From Rhodospirillales bacterium (GTDB lineage Bacteria > Pseudomonadota > Alphaproteobacteria > Rhodospirillales > Magnetospirillaceae): 64,000 nucleotides of DNA. The DNA lies in the NCBI GenBank assembly GCA_014380005.1, contig JACMKT010000237.1:1-64000 (forward strand). The letters run 5' to 3'. The translations under genes and the position numbers were made by a program. Below the pieces are notes generated by a model that was not told the origin of the DNA, ran no database searches, and saw nothing but the letters and a program-made list of their open reading frames with translations. Every line of letters starts with the position of its first letter. The stretch's first letter is position 1. Below are positions 25,977-34,200 of this stretch, piece after piece.

Positions 25977-27242
25977 ATGGCATCGCTCAAGGCGCTTGGA
26001 AAGGGAGCGGTTGTTGCCGCCCGTCTCCGTACGGAGACCCGGGGCGCCGTCGCAGTGGTGTTGGCTCTGGTGCTGCCTGTGCTCATGGGCATGCTGTCAT
26101 TGGGGGTTGAGACCGGTCTATGGTTCGCTTCCAAGCGTGACCTGCAATCGGCGGCGGATGGCGGCGCCATTTCGGGCGCGTGGGAGATCACCCGTTCATC
26201 CTCGGCCTCTACCATCAGCACGGTAGCGGCTTTGGATGCCCGCAAGAATGCTCATTCCGCCGACCGTCCGTTCACTGTCGATGTCTTCGCCCCGCCTGTC
26301 TCCGGGGCCTACGTGGGCAACGCCCAGGCGGTGGAGGTGCAGGTCCGCCGTACCGAGACATTGCTGCTGGCGAAATTGTTCCTGGATTCAATTCAGGTTT
26401 CGGCCCGCGCGGTTGCCCTTGCCGGTTCTCCCGGCGATTACTGCGTCATCGCTTTGGACAAGGCCTCTGCCGATACCGCCGAATTTCGAGGCAACGCCAC
26501 TATCAATCTGGAAAATTGCGGTGTGGCCGCTAATTCCAATAACGATCAGGCCTTGTTGATCTCCGGTTCGGCAACCCTGAAGGCGGATTTCATTGAGACG
26601 GTGGGGGGGTATGCCCAGCAGGGGGCGGGCATGTTGCTGGTGGATACCCGCATCACCCATTCCACCGCTATCGCCGATCCGTTCGAAAATTTGACCATTC
26701 CCGCCACGGGATCGTGTTCGTCCAAGACCAGCTACAAGATCACTGAGACTATTTCCCCCACCACGTGGTGCGGCGGTGTCACCTTTAATGCCCAGGCCGA
26801 TGTGCATTTCCAGCCCGGCGTTTACATCGTCAGTGGCGGTGAATTCCGGGTCAATGCCGGGGCTACTCTGACAGGCACCGGGGTGACCATCATCCTGACC
26901 GGTTCGGGCACCAATATCGCCACCGTCAATATCAACGGCAACGCGACGGTGGAGTTGGAAGCGCCGACCTCGGGCACCTATTCCGGCGTGGTGATGTACC
27001 AGGACCGGGCGGCGTCCACGAGTGGCGTTAATACCTTCAATGGCGGCGCCAACATGGAACTGACCGGAGTGGTCTACATCCCCAGTCAGGAGATTCGCTT
27101 CAGCGGCGGCAGCAGCAATGGCAACGGCTGCACGCGGTTGGTGGGCCGCTCGGTGACGTTCACCGGCAATGCCAATCTGGAAAACAATTGTACCGGCAAA
27201 GGCATTCCCGCCATTACTCGCACGCCCATATTGGTGGAGTGA
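25977..27242 (+). CDS. TadG-like pilus assembly protein
   Basis: RGAVAVVLALVLPVLMGMLSLGVETGLWFASKRDLQSAADGGAISGAWEI (TadG N-terminal motif). Confidence 0.85.
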   Translation: MASLKALGKGAVVAARLRTETRGAVAVVLALVLPVLMGMLSLGVETGLWFASKRDLQSAADGGAISGAWEITRSSSASTISTVAALDARKNAHSADRPFTVDVFAPPVSGAYVGNAQAVEVQVRRTETLLLAKLFLDSIQVSARAVALAGSPGDYCVIALDKASADTAEFRGNATINLENCGVAANSNNDQALLISGSATLKADFIETVGGYAQQGAGMLLVDTRITHSTAIADPFENLTIPATGSCSSKTSYKITETISPTTWCGGVTFNAQADVHFQPGVYIVSGGEFRVNAGATLTGTGVTIILTGSGTNIATVNINGNATVELEAPTSGTYSGVVMYQDRAASTSGVNTFNGGANMELTGVVYIPSQEIRFSGGSSNGNGCTRLVGRSVTFTGNANLENNCTGKGIPAITRTPILVE

Positions 27243-27247
27243 CGGCC

Positions 27248-27688
27248 ATGGGAGGAATTCTCACAAAATTGGTAAAATGCTGCCGTGGCGCTGCTGCGGT
27301 GGAAATGGCGCTGGTTGCTCCGGTGTTGCTGGCGGCCTTGTTGGGCGTGGCTGATTTCGGCATGGTGGTCAACGAACGCATCCGTCTGTCCAGCGCGGCG
27401 CGGGCCGGCGCTCAGAAAGCCATGACCGATCCGTCCGACACCACCAGCATCCGCCAAGCCGTGGAAGCCGCGACGGAAGACATGGTGTCGAACCGCTTGG
27501 CCGTGACGGTCAGTACCCAATGCTCGTGCGGTGATGGCAGCGCCATCGTCTGCGGCAGCACCTGCGCCGATGGCAATACGCGTAACTACGTCACTGTCCA
27601 GGTGGACGAGACCTATCCGACCCTGTTCACCTATCCTGGTATGGGGTCGTCGCTGACGCTCAGCGCCAACGCTACTTTGCGTTATTAG
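27248..27688 (+). CDS. TadE-like pseudopilin
   Basis: RGAAAVEMALVAPVLLAALLGVADFGMVVNERIRLSSAARAGAQKA. Confidence 0.85.
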   Translation: MGGILTKLVKCCRGAAAVEMALVAPVLLAALLGVADFGMVVNERIRLSSAARAGAQKAMTDPSDTTSIRQAVEAATEDMVSNRLAVTVSTQCSCGDGSAIVCGSTCADGNTRNYVTVQVDETYPTLFTYPGMGSSLTLSANATLRY

Positions 27689-27699
27689 GGGAGGTCGGC

Positions 27700-28077
27700 A
27701 TGCTGCGCACTCTTCTTCGCAACCGACGGGGCGCCACGGCGGTGGAATTTGCACTGGTCCTGCCGGTGTTCTTGAGTTTCCTGCTGGGCACGATGGAGGT
27801 GGGCCGGTTCCTGTGGGTCCGTTCGACCCTGCAATTTGCCGCCGAGGAAGCTACCCGCTACGCCATCGCTCACAGCACCGCCGGTACCGCCGAAATTTCC
27901 GCTCAGGCCAAAGCTAGTTTGGCGGGGCTGGAAAGTGCCTCGGTGCAGATCAACGTGGCCAGCAGCAGTGCCACGGTCACCGTCCGACTTACCCATGATT
28001 TCCAATTGGTAACGGCAGGGCTGTTGCCCTTCAGCACCGTATCCCTGTCGGCCACGTCCCAGTTCCCAAGGAATTAG
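27700..28077 (+). CDS. TadE-like pseudopilin
   Basis: RGATAVEFALVLPVFLSFLLGTMEVGRFLWVRSTLQFAAEEATRYA. Confidence 0.87.
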   Translation: MLRTLLRNRRGATAVEFALVLPVFLSFLLGTMEVGRFLWVRSTLQFAAEEATRYAIAHSTAGTAEISAQAKASLAGLESASVQINVASSSATVTVRLTHDFQLVTAGLLPFSTVSLSATSQFPRN

Positions 28078-28111
28078 AACTCTTTGGCTGAACCGGACGG
28101 AAAGGGGCCGC

Positions 28112-28576
28112 TCACAGCGGGCGCGGGCGGCCGTAATGGATGAAATCGGTCCAGGTGCGCTCGACCCGCTGCATGGTTGACAGTGTGGTCTCCAGCATCT
28201 TGGCGGTGTCTTCGCTGCCGCCCAGCACGGTGGACAACTCGTCTTGCAGCTTGCGCACGCCGTTGCACAGCTCCAGGCCCTTTTCCGTCAGCTTCAGGCG
28301 CACCGAGCGGCGGTCATGGGGCGAGCGTTCCTGCATCAGATAGCCGTACTCGGTCAGCGCCTTGATGTTGTAGGACACGTTGGAGCCCTGGTAATAGCCA
28401 CGATCCTTGAGGTCGCGGATCACCACTTCGTTTTCGCCGATGTTGTAGAGCAGCAAAGCCTGGACGGCGTTGATGTCTTCAATGCCCAGGCGCCGCATTT
28501 CCGTGCGCAGAACGTCAAGGAAATGCCGGTGAAGGCGCTCGATCAGGCGGACGATGTCCAAGTATGGCTGGTTCAT
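28112..28576 (-). CDS. MarR-family transcriptional regulator
   Basis: Winged-helix pattern VIRDLKDRGYYQGSNVSYNIKALTEYGYLMQERSPHDRRSVRLKLTEKG. Confidence 0.85.
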   Translation of the reverse strand: MNQPYLDIVRLIERLHRHFLDVLRTEMRRLGIEDINAVQALLLYNIGENEVVIRDLKDRGYYQGSNVSYNIKALTEYGYLMQERSPHDRRSVRLKLTEKGLELCNGVRKLQDELSTVLGGSEDTAKMLETTLSTMQRVERTWTDFIHYGRPRPL

Positions 28577-28702
28577 GGCGCTGGATTATAAAGAAACGTC
28601 CATGGGGCAACAACAGGGTTTTTCAATAGGATGGATTTGCCGTGCAGGGGCTGCTCACTGTATCCTGTCTCTCTTTTCTCCACCTGAGCCACAGGGGATA
28701 GG

Positions 28703-29782
28703 ATGGCTGGCGGAAATGGTGCGGCGGGTCACCCCACCGTCATTACGGTGTTCAATCAAAAAGGCGGCGTGGGTAAGACCACGACCAGCGTCAATCTTGC
28801 CGTCTGCTTGGCCGCCTTCGGCCAGCGGGTGGCCTTGATCGATCTGGATAGTCAAAGCAACGCCACCACCAGTCTGGGCGTCACCCCGCCCGTCGCCACC
28901 GGCGCCTTCCACTTGATCACGGGCCGGGCGTCCTTTGCCGAATGCCTGCGCAAGACCCCTTATGACGGGCTGCAACTGGTCGGCGGCTCGGACGAACTGG
29001 CCTGGGCCGACATCGAATTGGCGCTCAAGCCCAGCCCCGAGGCCGGCCTGTTGCGCGCCTTCGAAGCCATTCCGCCCCATCTTGACGTCATCGTCATTGA
29101 CTGCCCGCCGGCGCCGGGCATCGTTTCGGTCAATGCGCTGGTGGCCGCTTCCGTGGTGGTCATGCCGGTGATGCCCAGCCCGCACGCCTTGGACGGCCTG
29201 CACAAGGCGTGGTGGAACGTCAACCGGGTGCGCTCCAACTTCAACCGCGACCTGCACACGGTCAATATTCTGCTGACCATGACCGAGGATGGCGAGCTGA
29301 CCAAGCGCCTCAGCGAGGACATCATCGCCGAGTTCGGTTCTCGGGTGATGCCGGTGCTGGTGCCGCGCGACAACGTGGTCATCGAAGCCGCCGCCCGCGA
29401 CCTGCCCATCGCCGTGCTGGCCGCCGGTTCGCCGCCGGCGCGGGCCTATCTGCGGGTGGCCGATCTGCTCATGGCCCGTACTCACCACATGACCGCCGAA
29501 TCCCCACGGGGCGAGGACGCCCCCGACCGCGACGGAGCACTGGCCCGGTTGGAGCGGTGGCACGATGCGGTGGGCAATCTGAAGCTGGCGGTTGGTGCTG
29601 GGGTGCCCGCCGACCCGGTGCAGGCCTGGGCGGAAGAAGAACCGGATTTGCCGCCACCGCCATCCATGGGCTGGGGCTGGAAGCTGGGGGTGGCGGCAAT
29701 GCTGATCGCCCTAGGCGCCGTCCTGGGCTTCGCCGCCGCCCTGGCGGTGTTGCAGGGCGGCCCGATGGCGTTGCCGGGGTGA
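28703..29782 (+). CDS. ParA-family ATPase with C-terminal transmembrane segment
   Basis: FNQKGGVGKTTTSVNLAVCLAAFGQRVALIDLDSQSN; C-term WGWKLGVAAMLIALGAVLGFAAALAVLQGG. Confidence 0.85.
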   Translation: MAGGNGAAGHPTVITVFNQKGGVGKTTTSVNLAVCLAAFGQRVALIDLDSQSNATTSLGVTPPVATGAFHLITGRASFAECLRKTPYDGLQLVGGSDELAWADIELALKPSPEAGLLRAFEAIPPHLDVIVIDCPPAPGIVSVNALVAASVVVMPVMPSPHALDGLHKAWWNVNRVRSNFNRDLHTVNILLTMTEDGELTKRLSEDIIAEFGSRVMPVLVPRDNVVIEAAARDLPIAVLAAGSPPARAYLRVADLLMARTHHMTAESPRGEDAPDRDGALARLERWHDAVGNLKLAVGAGVPADPVQAWAEEEPDLPPPPSMGWGWKLGVAAMLIALGAVLGFAAALAVLQGGPMALPG

Positions 29783-29826
29783 GGGTGTCGCCAGCCGCTG
29801 GTTATCGTGACTGGCGACATTTGCCG

Positions 29827-30198
29827 CTATTTTCCTTTGAAGAGAAGGAACAAAGCGACAGAGACGACCGTTGTGACCATTTGTTTGCATTGCTTCGGCA
29901 GTCCGTGAGCCATCCTGACAAAGTGTTCGCAGTTGGAGTTAAAGAGATCCCAGCGCTGTCCCTTGCGGGAACGCGCCCAGGAAATTACTTCATTTGCCGG
30001 CTTATTCCCTCTGATGGAGGAGTGCCGCCAAGAAGCTCCTTGGGTGAACTCGGACAAGGCCTCTTCAACGACGAGGCCCAAGCGCTTGGATGCGTGGATA
30101 ATAAGCCCGTTATCACCCATGATACCGAAGTGGGTATAGAAAGGGCCAAAGGCGTTGGTGGCGATGGTTGCCCCAGGGGGCGGGAGGATGTTGTTCAA
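29827..30198 (-). CDS. LRAT/NlpC-P60-superfamily-like protein with C-terminal TM (123 aa)
   Basis: FYTHFGIMGDNGLIIHAS (His motif) and NSNCEHFVRMAHG (NCEHF Cys motif); C-term MVTTVVSVALFLLFKGK. Confidence 0.75.
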   Translation of the reverse strand: MNNILPPPGATIATNAFGPFYTHFGIMGDNGLIIHASKRLGLVVEEALSEFTQGASWRHSSIRGNKPANEVISWARSRKGQRWDLFNSNCEHFVRMAHGLPKQCKQMVTTVVSVALFLLFKGK

Positions 30199-30234
30199 AG
30201 GTAAATCTTTCTGCTAAGGTTGCTTTTCGCGGAC

Positions 30235-30261
30235 CACATGTCCGTCTGATGCACATGTCCG
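30235..30261. promoter_or_regulatory. Direct repeat CACATGTCCG x2 (17-bp spacing) between divergent LRAT-like and XRE genes
   Basis: cacatgtccg at 30235-30244 and 30252-30261, with gcggac/gtccgc ends. Confidence 0.55.
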
Positions 30262-30291
30262 CAAGGCGCACCTTCATCGAAAGAGGTAGTC

Positions 30292-30648
30292 GTGTCAACT
30301 AATAGTTTGACCGTGGGCGTAGCCTACCCTGCCCTTGTCGGGAAAGTTCTTACGAAGAGGCGGGAAGGTCGTGGCTGGGACCAAGCGAAAATGAGCCAAT
30401 TGGTGGGGCTCAGTCGCTCGACGTGGTCACGCATTGAGAACGGCGAATCCGCGCTCACTATGGATCAGCTTGCTAAGGCTGCTGAGGTGCTGGGGGTAGC
30501 TCCGCACGAAATCCTTGCGGACGCTGATAAAGCGCAAGAGCTTATTGTGGATGGTGGCCTCAAGGTCGTTCCTGAGCGGAACAATGCGGGCCTGACCTTA
30601 TTGGCCGGCGCCGCGTTGGCTCTTCTAGTGGCGAACGCTTTGAAATAG
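30292..30648 (+). CDS. XRE-family HTH protein with C-terminal TM (118 aa)
   Basis: LTKRREGRGWDQAKMSQLVGLSRSTWSRIENGESALTMDQLAKAAEVLGV; C-term LTLLAGAALALLVANALK. GTG start. Confidence 0.82.
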   Translation: MSTNSLTVGVAYPALVGKVLTKRREGRGWDQAKMSQLVGLSRSTWSRIENGESALTMDQLAKAAEVLGVAPHEILADADKAQELIVDGGLKVVPERNNAGLTLLAGAALALLVANALK

Positions 30649-30702
30649 GCTCGCCAAGGATGCGATGGGCACAGTGAGTAAAATTTGACTGTAGAAAGTT
30701 AT

Positions 30703-30830
30703 TTTTTACACGAATGAACACGAATAAAAACGAATGTGGGGTCGCGGATTAAAGCGCCATTTGAAGGGGTGTTAGGTGAATGCCATTGCTCCATTGCATT
30801 CGTGTTTATTCGTGTTCATTCGTGTAAAAA
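30703..30830. repeat. MITE-like inverted repeat, copy 1 (34-bp arms, 33/34 matching)
   Basis: tttttacacgaatgaacacgaataaaaacgaatg (30703-30736) versus cattcgtgtttattcgtgttcattcgtgtaaaaa (30797-30830). Confidence 0.85.
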
Positions 30831-30883
30831 TTTAGCCCCGCGTCCGCGCGGACAATGCCTACGCGGACGCGAGAGCTTAATCC

Positions 30884-31405
30884 TTACTTATTGCTCTTCA
30901 GCCAAGTCAGCATGGTGTCGGCGTCCGACACTTCGAAGGGGTCGGTTGGGCAGTTGTCGTCGAAGCCGGGTTCGGCGAAGACCTTCACCACTTCGCCGTT
31001 ATCGACGAACATGGAATAGCGCCAGCTGCGCATGCCGAAGCCCAGATTGGACTTGTCCACCAGCATGCCCATTTTGCGGGTGAATTCGGCGTTGCCGTCG
31101 GGCAGCAGGAAGACGTTCTTGGCGCCCTGGGCCTTGCCCCATTGGAACATGACGAAGGCGTCGTTGACCGACAGGCAGACCACCGCATCCACGCCCTGCG
31201 CCTTGAACTCGTCGTACAGTTCCTCGTAGCGCGGCAGGTGGCTGGTGGAGCAGGTCGGGGTGAAAGCGCCGGGCAGCGAGAAGATAACCACCTTCTTACC
31301 CTTGAAAATCTCGTCGCTGGTCAGGTCCTTCCACTCGAACGGATTGGGGCCTCCCAGGGCTTCATTGCGAACGCGGGTTTTAAAAGTGACTTTCGGAACT
31401 TGCAT
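30884..31405 (-). CDS. Peroxiredoxin (Prx5-like)
   Basis: [37 protein letters not shown]. Confidence 0.9.
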   Translation of the reverse strand: MQVPKVTFKTRVRNEALGGPNPFEWKDLTSDEIFKGKKVVIFSLPGAFTPTCSTSHLPRYEELYDEFKAQGVDAVVCLSVNDAFVMFQWGKAQGAKNVFLLPDGNAEFTRKMGMLVDKSNLGFGMRSWRYSMFVDNGEVVKVFAEPGFDDNCPTDPFEVSDADTMLTWLKSNK

Positions 31406-31463
31406 CGCTGGTGCTCCCTCGATTTTGAATTGGCAACATCCGCAGGGCGAAGGCGGTTCCAGC

Positions 31464-32171
31464 CTATAGCAACCCCACGCTTTTAAAGCTGGTATGGCCC
31501 TTGCGACCGACGATCAGATGGTCGTGCAGGGTGATGGAGACGGCCTTCAGCGCGTCGCGCACCGCCCGCGTCATCTCCATATCGGCTTTGGACGGCGTGG
31601 GGTCGCCCGACGGGTGATTGTGAATCATGATGATGGCCGAGGCATTCAGGGCCAAGGCGCGCTTGACCACTTCGCGCGGGTATAAGGGCGTGTGGTCCAC
31701 CGTGCCCTTTTGCTGCAATTCATCGGCGATCAGGACGTTCTTGTGGTTCAGGAACAGCAGGCGGAATTGTTCCGTGGGCAGCCGGGCCATGGCGGCGTTG
31801 CAATAATCCAGCAGGGCGTCCCACGACGACAGCACCGGCTTGTTCATCACCGTCAGTTTGGCCAACCGCAGTGCCGCTTCCTGCACCACCTTCAGCACCG
31901 CAGCCGAGGCCGGACCCAAGCCTTCGGCACCCACCAAATCCTGGTAATCGGCGGTGATCACCTCGGCGAAGCCGCCGAAGCGGTCGATCAGCGCCTTGGC
32001 GATGGGTTTGACGTCCTTGCGTGGGATGGCCGTGGCGAGCAACAGCTCGAGCATTTCGTAATCGGGCAGCGCATCGGGATTGGCGATGAAGCGCTCACGC
32101 AGGCGCTCGCGGTGCCCCACGTAATGGGGCGCCTTTTCGTCCAGGCCGGGCAGGATGGGATCAGCAGTCAC
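31464..32171 (-). CDS. radC: RadC-family JAB-domain protein
   Basis: [68 protein letters not shown]. Confidence 0.92.
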   Translation of the reverse strand: MTADPILPGLDEKAPHYVGHRERLRERFIANPDALPDYEMLELLLATAIPRKDVKPIAKALIDRFGGFAEVITADYQDLVGAEGLGPASAAVLKVVQEAALRLAKLTVMNKPVLSSWDALLDYCNAAMARLPTEQFRLLFLNHKNVLIADELQQKGTVDHTPLYPREVVKRALALNASAIIMIHNHPSGDPTPSKADMEMTRAVRDALKAVSITLHDHLIVGRKGHTSFKSVGLL

Positions 32172-32181
32172 AGGCTGGGGG

Positions 32182-32727
32182 TCACAGGCGGTCGTGGAAG
32201 GCTTCCAGCCAAGCCAAACGGGTCTCCAGCAACGAAATGTCGTGGTCGAGCCAATCGGTCAGGTGGCAGGGATCGGAATCATTGGTGGCGAAGGTGCCGC
32301 GCAAATCCAGCAGGCGGGACAATTCGCTTTCCACCATCTCGCACAGCAGATCAGCCTGGGCGCGCTGTTCCTTGGCTTCCAGCAAATCCAGGAAGCGCAT
32401 TTTCAGGGCGATGATCAGCTTGGACAGATCGGTGCCGGGGCGCAGCCGCGCGGTCAGCAGGGTGTGCAACTCGCGCCGTCCGGCCTCGGTGATGGCGACC
32501 TGGGCGTCGTCTTCCATGCCGGCGCCGTCCAAGGCTTCCACCAGACCTTCATAGCGCAACAACTCGATGGAGGTGCCCATGAGGTCCAGCTGCGGGCCGG
32601 CGACCCGCGACAGGAAATGGCGCACTGATCCGGCCAGTTGGGAATAGTGCATGGGCTCGCGGGCGATAATGCCCAGCGCGCACAGCCGCACGGCTTCCTT
32701 CGGCGTCAGAGTGTTGTCTGCGAACAT
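32182..32727 (-). CDS. Hypothetical PadR-like/winged-helix-like protein
   Basis: [45 protein letters not shown]-terminal helical region resembling PadR C-domains. Confidence 0.5.
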   Translation of the reverse strand: MFADNTLTPKEAVRLCALGIIAREPMHYSQLAGSVRHFLSRVAGPQLDLMGTSIELLRYEGLVEALDGAGMEDDAQVAITEAGRRELHTLLTARLRPGTDLSKLIIALKMRFLDLLEAKEQRAQADLLCEMVESELSRLLDLRGTFATNDSDPCHLTDWLDHDISLLETRLAWLEAFHDRL

Positions 32728-32856
32728 GGTGGGAACCCTTCCCGGCCTCAATTGCGAACCGTTCGCAACATATAGTGCAGCGCGAGAGCTTCGTCCAGCA
32801 CTGTTGTCAGTATGCCAGAACGTGGGCGGGGCGCCTAGTGGGCTGAAGGGCTAGCA

Positions 32857-34188
32857 CTACTCCCGGTAAGCCTCTTGGAACCGCACCGGCTTGCCCACCG
32901 GGTCGCCCACCAATTGGCCGTCCATCATCACCGGATTGCCGCGCACGATGGTGGCGGTGGGCCAGCCGGTGACGCGCTTGCCATCGAACGGGGTCCAGCC
33001 GCAGCGGCTGACGATCCATTGGTTGGTGATGACCCGTTCGGCCTTCATGTCCACCAGGGTGAAATCTGCGTCGTAGCCCAGGGCGATGCGGCCCTTGCCG
33101 GCGATGTCGTAGATGCGGGCCGGGCCGGCGGCGGTCAGATCGACGAAACGCTCCAGGCTCAGGCGCCCGGCATTGACATGGTCCAGCATCAGCGGCACCA
33201 GGGTCTGCACACCGGTCATGCCTGAGGGCGATTGCGGATAGGGCTTGTCCTTTTCCTCGCGGGTATGGGGCGCGTGGTCGCTGCCCAGTACGTCCACCAC
33301 GCCATCGGCGATGGCCTGCCACAGGCCGGCGCGGTGATGTGCTTCCCGGATCGGCGGGTTCATCTGGGCGTAGGTGCCCAATTCCTCGTAACATTCCGGC
33401 GCGGTCAGGGTCAGGTGCTGAGGCGTGGTCTCGACGGTGGCGAGGTCCTTGTAATCGGCCAGGAAGGCCATTTCCTCGGCGGTGGTCACGTGCAGCACAT
33501 GGACGCGGCGCTTGGCCGCCTGGGCCAGACGGATCAGCCGCTGGGTGGCAAGCAGCGCGGTCTGGGCGTCGCGCCAGACGTGGTGAACACGGGGATGGGC
33601 GCCCTGTTCGGCAATGGCTTTGCGCTCGATCAGCCGGGCTTCGTCCTCGCAATGGACGGCAACGCGGCGGAAGCCTTGCGCCAGCACGCGGGCCAGGGTG
33701 GCGTCATCGGCCACCAGCAGATTGCCGGTGGAGGAGCCCATGAACACCTTGATGCCGGCGCAACCGGGAATGCGTTCCCACTCGGCCAGATGGTCCACAT
33801 TGTCGGCGGCGGCGCCCAGGAAGAAGGCGTGATCGGTCCAGGTGCGGCCTTCGGCCCGCTTCAGCTTGTCCAGCAGCTCGGTGTCGGTGGTGGTGCCGGG
33901 CTTGGTGTTGGGCATCTCGAACACGGCGACCACGCCACCCATGGCGGCGGCGGCGGTGCCGGTGGCAAGGTCTTCCTTGTGCTCCAGGCCGGGTTCGCGG
34001 AAATGCACCTGGGTGTCAATGACACCCGGCAGCACGTGCAGGCCGGTGGCGTCGATCTCGGATTCGGCGCTGGCGGTGCGCAGATCGCCAATGGCGGCGA
34101 TCTTACCGCCGCGCACGGCGATGTCGGTCTGAGCAATGCCGTTGGGAGTGACGGCGATGCCGCCGCGCAGGATCAAATCATAGGTCAT
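32857..34188 (-). CDS. pyrC: Dihydroorotase
   Basis: LHVLPGVIDTQVHFREPGLEHKEDLATGTAAAAMGGVVAVFEMPNTKP; VDVLGSDHAPHTREEKD. Confidence 0.9.
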   Translation of the reverse strand: MTYDLILRGGIAVTPNGIAQTDIAVRGGKIAAIGDLRTASAESEIDATGLHVLPGVIDTQVHFREPGLEHKEDLATGTAAAAMGGVVAVFEMPNTKPGTTTDTELLDKLKRAEGRTWTDHAFFLGAAADNVDHLAEWERIPGCAGIKVFMGSSTGNLLVADDATLARVLAQGFRRVAVHCEDEARLIERKAIAEQGAHPRVHHVWRDAQTALLATQRLIRLAQAAKRRVHVLHVTTAEEMAFLADYKDLATVETTPQHLTLTAPECYEELGTYAQMNPPIREAHHRAGLWQAIADGVVDVLGSDHAPHTREEKDKPYPQSPSGMTGVQTLVPLMLDHVNAGRLSLERFVDLTAAGPARIYDIAGKGRIALGYDADFTLVDMKAERVITNQWIVSRCGWTPFDGKRVTGWPTATIVRGNPVMMDGQLVGDPVGKPVRFQEAYRE

Positions 34189-34200
34189 GGATCAACTCCG

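Noticed and set aside
28661-28668. TATCCTGT, resembling an IncP-type nic consensus
   Set aside because: Lies outside the transfer region beside MarR/ParA genes with no surrounding dyad; an 8-mer is expected by chance.
28655-29563. 302-aa minus-strand ORF opposite the ParA-like gene
   Set aside because: Antisense shadow ORF; ParA motifs are on the plus strand.
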